Shown: positions 30,440-41,969 of the stretch, one piece after another
Layout: each line of letters begins with the position of its first letter
Numbering within the stretch: position 1 is the first letter of the stretch
NCBI RefSeq assembly: GCF_963678635.1
Contig: NC_087068.1
Coordinates: 37,397,436-37,457,435 of the forward strand
DNA length: 60,000 bases
Reading direction: 5' to 3'
Source of the DNA: Symsagittifera roscoffensis
Lineage: Eukaryota > Xenacoelomorpha > Acoela > Convolutidae
Made by a program: the position numbers and the translations under genes
Notes under the pieces: generated by a model
What the model was told of the DNA's origin: nothing
The model's input: the letters and a program-made list of their open reading frames with translations, nothing else
The model's database searches: none

Positions 30440-30690
30440 GATCATAATAATGCTTCCTTATAAATTAAAGCTCAGTCAACCAACCGAAGCATGTGACGTA
30501 GAGGTAACACACCTGCTTGAGACAGCAAAGGCCTGTGGTTCGAGTCCGACCTGGACCTGTTTTTTTTGCAAACTCTGTGCTTTTTCGGACTATTGTCCGT
30601 CTGCCTATTTTTGTCGGCCTGATTCCCTTAGCCCAATTTTTTTTTGAAGTTTCAGCTTTCTTCCACATTGCAATAACATCATATGACATC
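30440..30690 (+). mobile_element. SINE family 1, copy 3
   Basis: Head with TGACGTAGAGGTAACACACC and B box GGTTCGAGTCC at 30,537-30,547; body through TCCACATTGCAATAACATC. Nearly identical to copy 2 over shared parts, and preceded by a CTCAGTCAACCAACCGAAGC-like lead also found before copy 1. Confidence 0.75.
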
Positions 30691-31269
30691 ATTTTTTTAC
30701 GGCTCAGCTATCGTCTACCCTAATTTTGTCAACAGAGTATCCCGTTTGTTCTTTTTTTAATGATAACATAACGCTGGCATTTGTTTGTCTTGAAGTTTTT
30801 TCCTGAAAATGATTTTCATTTTCATCTGAAGCTAATAGTGCTCTGATGATTACAGCTCTGATTTTTATTTTTATCCTTGCCATAATTAAATTTTATCTGA
30901 TTGGAAATAATGGAACAATAAAAATCCGGTTTTCGCGTGTTTTTCCGATTTTTTCCCCGTTTTCGCGTATGATTCTTTGATCTGGTTTGAGGTTGTCAAA
31001 TGAGCTTTTTGAGTCATAAGTGTGTAAGAGAATAAATGGATTGTGCCTACCCTTTTGAAATACTTGGAAGTTATGAAAAGTTTCGCAGTTTCTTACTGTC
31101 AATTTATTTAAACACCTGAATTTTGGCATATGATTTTGTTTAGCGAGTACTGCATAGGTCTGGGTCGCTTCTATGTATATAAAGTTTGTTTCTTTTCTTG
31201 TTTGTTTCTTTATAAGCAAGGGAATTGCAATCAGGTACTAGATTTTTTCTCCGTAAATAACTGTTCATA
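30691..31269. other. AT-rich intergenic DNA
   Basis: No gene, repeat boundary or RNA structure that I can support. Confidence 0.4.
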
Positions 31270-31965
31270 ATGAGTTCAAAATTCTTTGCATCAGCGGCAC
31301 ACTTGGACTGGAGGTAACGAATGGGTCTGGGACGTAAAAGGTCCTGGGTTTGAATTTGCTATGACCTGTTTTTTTTTTGAAGTGGAATTAGTCAGTTTCC
31401 AAAAAAATGTCGGGTTATTTTTGTCAGCTAATGTTTTGTCGGCTTAGTTGCTATATTGTAGAGTTATTTTTTTAAAGTTTTTTTTTTACTTTATTGACTT
31501 CGTATATATTTTGTCCTTTTTGTTTCGCTTAAAACCTTATTCTACCGCAGTGATAATGTTTTGACCTATTTTTTTATCGGCATCGGCTTTGAAATATAGT
31601 TCAAGTTTTTCATGACAACGTTTTTTTCGCTTTTTTCCTTTTTTTCGGCTTGATAGTTTCGGCCTACATTATATCGGCTTTTCAGCCGAATTTTGCGTCT
31701 TTCAACGAGCGAAAAAAAATTGTGTGCGTCTGTGTTTTGAGGGTGAGGGGCCTTAATAACGTCTTATTAGTCTTAAATTTTTTTGATTTAATTCTGCTTG
31801 CTTTATTTTTTCTTATTTTGGTCTTATTAGGTTTCGGCGTATATTCTATCGGCTTAGTGGACTCATATTGTATCATTTGACGAGAAAATATAGTTTTTTG
31901 GCTGCCTGTGTGTTTTGAGGTGGAGGGGGAGGTGGACTTGTTAACTTCTTTTAAGTCTTAAGTCT
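31270..31965 (+). mobile_element. tRNA-derived SINE, family 2, copy 1 with duplicated tail
   Basis: The head at about 31,300-31,372 (GGAGGTAACGAATGGGTCTGG ... GGTTTGAATTT) is a decayed tRNA-like unit. The body matches 33,205-33,620, including TCGGCTTGATAGTTTCGGC and GTGTTTTGAGG. The tail block (CGGC...TATCGGCTT...GTGTTTTGAGG) occurs twice here, at about 31,655-31,790 and 31,830-31,960. Confidence 0.6.
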
Positions 31966-32424
31966 TGTTGATTACTATGCTTGTCGAATATGCCTAAATT
32001 CATTTTGTTCATATCTTTTTATCACACCACGCAGAAAAGAAACGACACTATTTCGAAAGAAAAAATTTGTGTTTTCACGTTTTCTATTAGCAATTTTCAT
32101 AAAGTTTTTTAGGTAATTTTTCAAAACTATAGTCGGAACAATCTGTGCTACTTGCACAGTAACCGTCTATCCTTGTTTTTAAATGTGTTTTAGATCTATG
32201 ATTTAATTCAAATTTTTCTTTTTCTTTTTCCATAAAGCCACGCCAAAGCAATGAATTGATCATTTTATCTGAAATCGGTAGTTTGATTGGTAAAAATTTC
32301 AGAATAATATGAAACAAAGAATAATGCGAGATTGAAGTAACCACGCTATCCATGAAAAAGCTGCGCAGGATTAGACCATTTTGCTGAAGTTGTCTTCAAG
32401 AGCCTCGAGTTGTCAAATGTAGAA
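31966..32424. other. Upstream region of INPP5E
   Basis: AT-rich, no ORF with coding character. It must hold the promoter or an untranslated first exon of the downstream gene, but I see no defined motif. GCGCAG and CTCGAG lie close to the start. Confidence 0.4.
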
Positions 32425-35400
32425 ATGAGTGAAAGTGAATCACCGTTAGAAGAAACTCCAAAAAGAGCGAAGAAGAAAGTGTATCTTCAACGAGCCCATG
32501 TGGATAGGTACACTACTCAGAAGAAAACTGAAGAACAGCGCCAGGATTCTACCGGGATCGAAAGCGATAAGCCCGCAGAGTTTAAAGGTTGGATTATTTT
32601 GGTATCAAAATTGATGCGTATTAGGCGAACATAATGAAACAATCTGACAACTAGAAAAATGCAAATATCCAAAAATCTGGGATAAAAGATCGAATTAATG
32701 TCAAATCAGTAGTAATTCTAACATCGGAAGAGCAGTTCCGTCTTGAGGATATGTTTTTAGTATTTAAACTTTTGAACATTCCAAATTTTACCATTATTGC
32801 CTCCTTATAATGCACAATTATTGCGTATGTTCGGATTTTGAACTTTCAGATGTTTGAACTAGCGCCAATAGCGATGATCCAATGGAAATTTAGAATTAGA
32901 GAAATAGATGGAAGATTACTGTCTCTGAGAGCTATCGATCTTTTTCTGGCCATTTATGTCATCATTTTAGGCAATTTTCCTCACTCCCAATGTGCTACCA
33001 AGTTAAAATAGTTTTTCTTAAGTTCGTTTATAGTTTTTGCTCGGAGTTCTTCTTTTTTGGGTCACCATTTTTTACAATGGAACCTGACAAGCCATAAATA
33101 CCTGAATTTACCATTGCAATCGGGCATTAGACTTTTTTCCCGTAAACAAATATGTCCACAACTTTGGTACCTTGGTTCATAACGAATTCAAATTTTGTAG
33201 TGTGTCTTGCACACTTAGCCTGGTGGTAACGAATACGCCTGGGACGGCAGACGTCCTGCGTTTGAATCTGACCAGGACCAGTTTTTTTAACGAGTAATGT
33301 TCCGGTTCAAAAAAAATTCGACCTATTATTTGTCTGCTCTTGTTTTGTCGGCTAAGTCGCCACATCTTAGAATCGTTTATTTTAGCCGTAAAAATTTTTA
33401 CTGCAGTTTTTTCAAGTGTTTTATTGAAATTTGTTGTATTTTTACCAGCTCGATTTGTTAAAATTTCACTTTGTTTTTTCATTGTTTCGGCTTTTTTATC
33501 GGCTTGATAGTTTGGGCTTAATTAATATCGACTTAGTGGCCTCTTATTGCGGCGAAGTTTTTTTTGCGCGTGTGTGCTTTGAGGGGAAGGGGATTAACAG
33601 CTTTCAAAAGTTCTAATTTTTTTTTCGGCATGAAGGGTTTCTACTCAGGTTTTTTCGGCTTTGTTTCCGCTTGGTATTTATAAATTCAAATCCAATCAAC
33701 CATCCGGCGCATCTGGCGTAGAGGTAAAAAAAACTGCTTGAGACGGCAAAGATTTGCGATTCGGATTCGGCTGGGCCCTTTTTTGCAAACTAGAGTTTTT
33801 GTGCCTTTTCGGACTATCGTCCGTCTGTTTATTTTGTCGCCTTATTTCCTGTAGCTCGATGCTTCATCTTTATTCCAAGTTGCTGTAACTCCATGCTTGA
33901 TACGACAAAGCCCGGGATTTCGATTTCCGTTGAGACTTGTTTTTCTTGCAAATGAAAAATTTTGGCTAATTTAGATTTGTCTGTATGCTTATTTTTGTCT
34001 GCTAATTTTTGTCAGCTTATTTACGCAGAAAGAATTTTTTTTTGAAAACTTGGCATCTGTATAGCATTCCCAAAGCTCGTTTTAGAGTTACTAATGGTGT
34101 AGGCAATTTTTTTCCGGATATTTTGGGCTTTTGTTGCAGTTTCTATTGACTAAAATGATTGTTTGATTTTTTTCCGTTTGATTTTCATAGTCATTCATAT
34201 TTGTATCGCAAGTGGTGCGGAGCCCAGCTTCGCCTGTTTAAAATATTCTTAACTAAATATATCAAAAGAGAAACACCTTCTTCAACCGAACATCATATGA
34301 CTTCATGAGGCTTAAAATATGTACTTAAAATGAAATGAATAATTGATAAAATTGTAAATGATTCATCATTTTTGCACAGGTGATGAACAGGAAACGAACG
34401 AAGAGTTAATTTTTTCCAAGGAAATTTCTCTGCGCAACTTTGATGACAAAACTGAGTTAGGCCAACAACAGCAATGGAAAAACAACAGAAACGGTAAACA
34501 AAGCATCAAAAATTCTGACGTCGGTTTTGAATCGAGTAGCGGTGGATGCGATGAATATGCTGGAAAAACAAACGCTATAGTAGAAAAAACCAATGCCAAT
34601 TCTGCTTCTGAGCTATCTGTACATAGTTTTGATTCAACTGTTTCTATAACAAACGAGGAATTTACAAGCGAGGAATTAACTCAGACGCAGGATTTTCAGC
34701 ATCCGCTTGGAAACAATTATTCCAAGGAGAAGACAAAAAATGGTTGGAAGGAAGATTTGTTTACGCTGGAAGAAGACGACGATGGTTCTCAAAGGTTTTT
34801 CTTTTTTTTTCTCTTGATTTTTTTGAAGTTTCATTAAGTTGTAGATTTTGATCGCTTTAGTTATAATTCTAATTTTCTAAGTAAAATTAATGTAAGCTGG
34901 TGTTTGGACAATTTAGATAGTCCTCATTTCCTAGTTTAAAATGCTTGCATTCTATCGTTTAAATGTTTTTCAATTTCAGATTACTCAGTAATTAGACAGG
35001 TAAATGTATGGGTGTTGTCTGTGATCTTCCTTCGATTGGTGTTAAGAGCTGTAATGCTGAAATGTTCGATTTAGTGTCCTTGTCGGCTCATATTTGATAT
35101 GATTTATAAGTTGTGCATGGTGGTAAACATCGTTGATCTGCCCTATACTTTTTTGACTATATTCTGATTTTTCAAAGGCATACTGAGCAACTTGAAGCTC
35201 TTCTACGCGCCAAATCTTTCGAAGAGGAAAACGACGACAGTGAAGATGAAGATGAGAATGACGATAATTCAAAGTCGGACGACGAATTAAACGAAACACT
35301 TCAAGAAGAAGCCGCTAAATCAAGTAATCGTAGCTTCCGTCGTGCCTCCGAGGAGTCTGAGTCATATCTTGATCTAGCAAGCTCACCCCCTTTTGACCCC

Positions 35401-38400
35401 GGGGAGGATTGGGAGGGGGAAGAGAGAGAGGTGCAATTTTGTGAGAGTGAAACTGTCACCCCGACTGAAGTGGAATCAGGGGGCGAAGACATGATGGCCT
35501 CACGAAGTAGCCGCTCGCCTACTCGCTCGTCGACGAAAAAGAATACACCCGAAAGTAGCAGTGCGCAAATTAAAAGGTTTGGTTTCTTATTAGGTTTATT
35601 CTTGCAATATTTTTTGATGGACATGTAGCTGCTCAGCGGATGTCTTAAGTACGGCTAGGACGCCAGAAGGACATGAAAAACAGATATTGGCTTTAGATTG
35701 TAATACTTTGTAATCTCATTTGTGAATGAATGGTAACACTACCGCATTTATCTATACTGATTAATTATTCTATTGTAAATTTTGCGTCACGTATTTTTTT
35801 CTGCCCAGGTCGCGAACTGTTTTGTACTTTGATTCCGATGACGATGAAGAAGGGAAGAGTCACATCAAAGAAAGTGTGGTCCTAGAAGAAGACGACGAAG
35901 AACTCGAGACCGAATTGGACGCAGTTGAGAGGGTGACGTCACCGGTTCTCCCGAATGAAGTTGACCGAGAGTTGCCGCCTAGGCCACCGACAGTTGGAAA
36001 AAGTAGGACCGGAAGCGCATTCTATACGCAAACAAAAATAGCTGACCTGTCTATTCAGAAGGGTAACTGAGTTAAAATGAAATTCATGGAGGCTTTTTTG
36101 CGTGTTAGTGCGCTTTTAACACCGCTGAAAATCCTCAAATTATTGTTTACGCCAAATTAGGCCTCTTGCCAAAATATTCAAACTTGATCAGCGGAAATTA
36201 AAAAATGTCGATTGGTACCAAAGGGGATCCTTTGGATGGTCAGTGGATCTTGTCCGATTTTTTTTCGAATTTCATGCGAGCATTTAAGGTAGGATCTTTA
36301 AGTGTCTCGAGCGACTGTATGTAAAAAAATATATCAATGTATGTAAACAGTGTAATTAAAGTAAAAGATGTGTTTGTTATCTCCAGGAGAACATGATGAG
36401 GTATCGGACGATGCAGAAATTTCGGCTTACGTCGTCCTGCAAGGAGAAGACGAGGATACAGTTACAGTTAGCGACGGAATTCAAATCAGCAAGGAACTCT
36501 TAAACCAGAATAGACCCTCTTCGGTCATCGCTACTGGAGCTCATCGACTGTCGTTGGAATCGAGGAAGAAGTTCGCAGAGTATGTAGACACTCATGCAAG
36601 CGAGAGAAGCGACACATCTATTGCTGGTTTTGCTTCATCTTCTGACGAGTTTGACAGACTGATTCCCAATCGAAAAGTGTCCTTACTTTGCTGTTCATGG
36701 AATATGGCGGAAGGACGATTTCTACCTGAAAACATGAAAGATCTCTTGTTTCCGTCCGATGATCCTCAGTATGAAATGGAAGGAAGTGATAATCGGAAGT
36801 TTTACCCAGACATTTTTGTTGTCTCGACCCAAGAAAGTACCCCGGACAAAAACCAGTGGGCAATAAAGTTGCAGGAAACTGTAGGGTTAAATCACGTGTT
36901 GGCCCATATGAATACAGAAGGTGTCCTGTACATGTGTATATTTGTAAGAAGAGATCTAATCTGGCACCTGAGTCAGTTTGAGAATTGCTTCGTCCAGACG
37001 AGAGCTGCAAAACAGATCAAAACCAAAGGTAAATTGATTATATCTGTTTTTGTTAAAAAGAAATTTCATTGATCTATCAAGTCAGAAGGGTAGCGTAAGG
37101 GTTAAATTGAACGACTTGCAAACAAGTCTGCAAATAGATCATTCATTGTAAGAACTGCGAAGCGAAAAAGACATCTTCATTACGGATTTGCGAACCTAAG
37201 TGTTACAAGGCTGCTGGTGTTATCAACCCTAACGCATCCTTTAAATGAATCGAGTATAGAAGTCTTGAACAGAAAACATCAATTAGATTCCGTAGATGAC
37301 ATGACGTATCAGCGTTATGAAAGCTCCCCCCAATTAGATTCCCGATTAAGTTAAGTTTAGTTTCAGTTTACTTTGAATTAATTTCCAGGTGCTCTGGGGG
37401 TTGGCTTCTACCTTTTCGGGACGTCATTTCTTATCATCAACTCCCACCTGACTCCCCACGAGAACAAACTGAACGACAGGATCCGAGACTACCACACAAT
37501 CATGAAGAGTCTCAACTTCCCCAAAACCACTCTCAACAACGATACTAGAGGTAAGTGATACTTACTAAAAATGGTCCTTGATTGTGTATTGGTCCTTTCC
37601 CTCGTAGATCGTGGATAACTAAATAAGCTGTGTGTATTTTGCTTCATTTATGGATCATTTCCTAAAAATTTGAGTTGTGAAACTAACAAATTATTGGGGT
37701 TTCTCGTGAAGAAATTCTTTGAGCGAACAAAATGACAACCTTGAACTTACAAGTGAGTATGGTTTTTGTATATCATTTTATGAACAACCTGTTGTGATCT
37801 TAGGGAACCTTCTCAAACCCTCAGAATCGCCAACTCTGACCGAGAGGCCCTCCTCCAATGTCCCAAAAGAAGCAATATTTGACAAGTTCGATTACGTCAT
37901 TTGGATGGGAGACCTCAATTTCAGACTTAAATTGCAATTTGATCAAATCAAACGCCTACTGAAACGAATCACAAATCGTTCCTTGTTTAGCCCATCGAAC
38001 AGTGTAAATGCATCTGAACATCAAAATGGCCATATTGTTGATGGTGAATCAACTATGGAGGAGTCCCTAAAGATCTTAGTCGACCATGACCAGCTGAATA
38101 TAAGTCAACGACAAAATTCTTGCTTTGGGGAACTAGACGAATCTCCTATTTCGTTTCTACCGACCTATAAATTCGATCTCTTCTCAGATGATTATGATTC
38201 TTCTGGTAAAAAACGATGTCCGGCTTTTACAGATCGAATTATGTTTTGTGGTAAAAAGAAAAATCGACTGAATTGTTTGCTCTATGATTCTTGTATGTCA
38301 ATCAATACAAGCGACCATAAACCGATCATCGGAGTTTTCGTGGCATCGATAGAGAATATCGGAGATGAATTAAGAGATAAAATCTGGCTAGGCTCCGGTT

Positions 38401-38588
38401 ACTTTGATCACGATGTGTACAGTAAAGCGATGAACAGAAACAGAGAAAAGATGCGAAGAAATAGTCGACTGTCTCTGCACAGCTCGAACTCTATCCCTCT
38501 TAGTGTGGGCTCCAATACAGTTTTGTCGAGGAACCATTCTATGAGCTCTGCTTCGAGCGCAACAAGCAATGTTTGTTCAATACAATGA
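32425..38588 (+). CDS. INPP5E: INPP5E-like phosphoinositide 5-phosphatase, seven coding exons
   Basis: Exons 32,425-32,587, 34,380-34,794, 35,178-35,576, 35,809-36,062, 36,387-37,028, 37,389-37,550 and 37,804-38,588 join in frame to 939 residues. Residues 1-500 are hydrophilic, with long Asp/Glu runs and PPRPP; the catalytic domain spans about 505-895. Key 5-phosphatase motifs are SWNM (514-517), WMGDLNFR (712-719), PAFTDR (818-823) and TSDHKP. The C-terminus is CSIQ, a CaaX box with Q, as for farnesylation; human INPP5E likewise ends in a CaaX box. The enzyme removes the 5-phosphate of PI(4,5)P2 and PI(3,4,5)P3 at the ciliary membrane. The N-terminal half is longer than in vertebrates. The start at 32,425 is the first ATG of the open frame; an upstream exon is possible. 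Confidence 0.9.
33205..33620 (+). mobile_element. SINE family 2, copy 2, in INPP5E intron 1
   Basis: tRNA-like head at about 33,217-33,285 (GGTGGTAACGAATACGCCTGG ... GTTTGAATCTGACC), then about 330 bp of body ending in a GTGTGCTTTGAGGGGAAGGG-type tail. It corresponds block by block with 31,270-31,790. Confidence 0.65.
33660..34150 (+). mobile_element. SINE family 1, copy 4, in INPP5E intron 1
   Basis: Diverged but full-length relative of 29,560-30,145: GGCGTAGAGGTAAAAAAAACTGCTTGAGACGGC, a broken B box, then TTTTCGGACTATCGTCCGTCTG and the remaining body to about 34,140. The hairpin repeat follows at 34,217. Confidence 0.65.
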
Positions 38589-38619
38589 GATATCGATGGT
38601 ATCAAAAAAGTATTTGAGC

Positions 38620-38625
38620 AATAAA
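38620..38625 (+). terminator. Polyadenylation signal of INPP5E
   Basis: AATAAA 32 nt after the stop codon, the first canonical signal downstream of the gene. Its closeness would give a very short 3' UTR. Confidence 0.55.
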
Positions 38626-39724
38626 ACGTCCAATTTTGTCGAAGAATCCAAATTCCCTAATGAGTTTTGATGTATTGAAGGAAAAATATGGGCGTTATGA
38701 AATTATATGCTGTTTTTGGAGATGTGAGCTCTCGCAAACTTGTTGCATAGGTGTATCAAATGTTTAATTTGTTTGTGCCTTTTTTGCACAAAATTTGTCT
38801 TGTGTTCTTTTCTATATCGTGCGTAGCTTTTTAGTTTAGACGCCAATCGAGCAATATCTAGATGTAATACTTCAATTCGTTGTGACATAGTTCTGTACAT
38901 AACTGTAAATAATATAATTTAGAAAATTAATTTTACTGGAGCAAAGCATAAGTTTCACGGCCTGTCCTTTGACAGTAAGTTTGCTCGCTGTCTTTTCTGG
39001 CTCAAATTGAACGGAAGCTCAAAAATTTTGAACCCGTTTTTCTCGACTCTGGGACAAATGACTTTTTAAATGTCGTTCGAATCAGGGCTAAAATGGTGTT
39101 AATATGATAAATATCTCCAGTCATTTGGATGATTATTTGTGCTAACTGCGTTTGGTTGAAACTTAAAATAAGCCTGCTCGCTCATTTTAGTCGCTCGAAG
39201 TTAGATCAAAAATTTCAAGTAAGTTTATCTCGTCTTTGACTGAAAAGGCTTTAAAATAATATATCACTCAACCCATTCCGATGGTTGTTTGATTTACCTG
39301 ATTTTGCGAAAAAATTAAAACACACGCGAATACAAATGCATTCCCCATTTTCAATGGTCAGAAACAAAAAGTATTATGGCCTCGATTTTTCAGATGTTTT
39401 TAAACTGTACCCTGATTCTCAGGATACCTAGGTGCTGGTGAGGCGTCACTAGAGTTGTGGGTGAGGTCGCTTCTGGGATGCATAAAAAAAGAAATTTTCG
39501 AAGGGTTTGCCTGCTTGGATTTTCGCCTTAACTCAATGGTTATTTACACACGCATAGCTTTTCCAACCTAGGTCGCAAAAATTGTTGCGATGCAATTGTT
39601 GCGACAAAATGTTTTCATTTTGAAATGTTCATTTTGATCCAGCTATTAAGCGCAGCCAATGCTAGGGGTATTAACACAGACTACTTTTTTTTTTTACAAA
39701 TAGCACTTTAGCTTCAAGTTATCA
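38626..39724. other. Intergenic AT-rich DNA
   Basis: No gene found. An imperfect repetition (GCTCGCT...TTTTCTGG/TTTAGTCGCTCG, GAAC/GAAAC...CTCAAA) is visible at about 38,985-39,250, but I cannot define a unit. Confidence 0.4.
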
Positions 39725-39800
39725 TGGTTCTGTAGCGTACAGGTAGGGAAGGAGACCAGCAGCAAAATAAGAGGGTTCGAACCTGGCCAGGGTCGGATGT
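39725..39800 (+). repeat. tRNA-like sequence, third type
   Basis: GGTTCTGTAGCGTACAGGTA start, B box GGTTCGAACCT at 39,774-39,784, trailing GGTCGGATG. It has A- and B-box-like elements but no good cloverleaf, so a tRNA-derived retroposon head is more likely than a tRNA gene. Confidence 0.45.
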
Positions 39801-41007
39801 TTTCAATGAACTTTTTCGTATGCTAGTTAAAATGCGTCCGCTCTATAAATTGAGGCATTTTAGTTGGTAAATTTCTTTTCAAGTTGACTGGTAGTGCTAA
39901 TGCTTCATAATTGGCTTGCGTCACTTAACAATTATGTAGACTCATAATTGGCGTGCGTCACTTAAGAATTTTTGTAGACTCAAAGTTTTACTCATTCAGT
40001 TTTTCTCAGTAGCGTTGTCGGTCATATTTTTGCTTGTGTATGCGAAGTGCAACTTCGCCTCTTGTAAATCAATGTTGCGATATATAAGTTGATTTTTATA
40101 AATTTGCAAACTTGAAGAATTGCGCAAAGAAATGTGCATGCATGAACTTGGATTCTGTACACAAGCTTTTTTATATGTCAAAGTTTGTAAGTACAACTGA
40201 CTTACCAATTTTTTTGCGAAAAAAGTCCAAATCAATTGCCCTGTAAGGTACATTTAGCAAATGGGTCTTGTGATGAGCAGCTCAGTCAGCAGCTCAGATC
40301 TCTCTTCTCTGATTTCTGAACTCGGAAATATCAAAATTGAAACCATTTCGAAGACTTTTCAAGCAAGTGAAGAGTTTGTTTCGAGAAAGCGTCGAGTTTT
40401 GAAACCTTGTCCGAAAAAAGATTTAAGGTACATTTTGGGTTCCTCTAGTTTTGAAACCTTGTCCGAAAAAAGATTTAAGGTACATTTTGGGTTTTACTGT
40501 CGTTGATTTTAAACCTATATTTAAGTGTCTCTACGCTATTATTCTGTTTCACCTGAAAAACAAATTTTGAAATTGTCTTTATGATAAGATTTTAGTTCAC
40601 CTGAAAAAATTTTTGAAGTTATCGTAAGCTGGCCATCTTTCTACTTTTATCTATGTAGCATTATCATCTTATATCTAGCATTATTATCTAGCTTTTATGA
40701 TGCAGCATTATCTTCGCTAGCATTATAAAAATTGCACTTTTTCCTGCACCGAACAGAATCGCGGAATCTTTTTGTTAGACACTTCTTGCCGAGATTGCTG
40801 CAGCTGATACACATATATTGAGCAGGTTTGCCTTGCAAATACCCGTTGAATTCGAAATCTGATTTTTATTACAGTTGTATAATTTTTAATTTTCTTTTGT
40901 CTTTCGCTCCAAATGTTTTCTGCTTAAACAGATATAATATAATGGAAAACCTGTTAACTATAGTATGAGATCAAAACCTGTTTAGTATGAGAGCAAAAGC
41001 TGTTTAT
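39801..41007. other. Intergenic DNA with a 52-bp tandem duplication
   Basis: At 40,396-40,441 and 40,448-40,493 an identical 46-bp block (starting GTTTTGAAACCTTGTCCG) is tandemly repeated with a 52-bp period. TCATAATTGGCKTGCGTCACTTAA is also doubled at about 39,906-39,965. An 81-codon ORF at 40,261-40,506 spans the duplication, but I see no reason to call it a gene. The hairpin repeat lies at 40,042. Confidence 0.55.
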
Positions 41008-41672
41008 TATGAAGAGTTTTGTAGAATACGGAAAATGTTCTAGTTCATTCAGTCTATCGCCTTCATGACGATCGATTTTTGTAGTACGAAAAATAATTTT
41101 AAGATAACGTAAAATGCTTTAGAAAATTTGATAATTTAAAACTATTCTTTGCTTTCACTCAAGAAATTGTTCCAAACCCACCCGGTTACAAAAAAAATCA
41201 GCTTAAACCCTGAAACGAGTAACAGCTGAATTCAGTCAAGAAGGTTTTCGAAAAAAGTGAATCGATTCAGGCAAAATCACCAAAAAAATTTACTCCTCAA
41301 CACTGACAATTTAAAGTTATCAACAATTCCGATCACAGATATAATATACGGCAAATCCTGTTGAGTTTTGTCAGCTTTGAGGTGTAAGTTGTTTTGCTTA
41401 ATTTTGCCTGAATCTATTTACATTTTTTCGGCAACGTTTTGACTGAATTCAGTTGTTACTCATTTCAGGGTTTAAACTGGCTTGTTGTAATCAGATGTGT
41501 TTGTGATGATTTCTCTTGTAAAGGCAATGGATAATTTTTATAGTTAATTTTCAATTTTTTTTCCATAGTTTTTGAAAGTATCGTGAAACTATTTTTCTTA
41601 CTACAAAAATTGATCATCATGAAGATGATAGATTGAAGGAAAAATGTTTTCCATATTCTACAAACTGCTTCA
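41008..41672. mobile_element. Foldback element (inverted repeat with about 300-bp arms)
   Basis: The left arm (41,008-41,310) is the reverse complement of the right arm (41,366-41,672) at roughly 75-80% identity by eye, with a loop near 56 bp. Matching blocks include TTTTGTAGAATA, TTCATGACGATCGATTTTTGTAGTA, AAACCCTGAAACGAGTAACA and CTGAATTCAGTCAA. It has no coding capacity and resembles a MITE or foldback element. A transcript through it would form a long hairpin. Confidence 0.75.
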
Positions 41673-41969
41673 TGTTTTTTTTTTCATTGAATTTATGATT
41701 TTGTTATCTTCTGCATTCAATTAAAATGTCAAAGATCTTAACGGATCGGCTAATTTTATTAGAAGGGAGTTTTTTGGTGCAAAATTTCTCTATTTACTAT
41801 TTGTAATATCTGCAAAACCTTACTGTTTTTGAAATATGATTTTGTTACCAAGTATCAGTTTTAAAAACTTCTCCCTCCATCACATTTTCTTTACCTTGTT
41901 TTAGAAATTAAGTTTTAGAGATTGAGAAGAAATGTGTTTGCAAATTTTTTTCTTTACAAACAATACCCT

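Noticed and set aside
29600-30560. CRISPR-like array of short repeats
   Set aside because: The repeats are tRNA-like SINE heads at irregular spacing in a eukaryotic genome, with similarity extending into the spacers.
33177-33482. Minus-strand ORF in INPP5E intron 1
   Set aside because: It lies wholly in a SINE family 2 copy and is not open in the sister copy at 31.3 kb.
35042-37010. Antisense ORFs inside INPP5E
   Set aside because: They are shadows of the plus-strand exons, which have catalytic motifs and matching splice phases.
40261-40506. Small protein gene of 81 codons
   Set aside because: Half of it is a 52-bp tandem duplication, and there is no codon-level or homology support.
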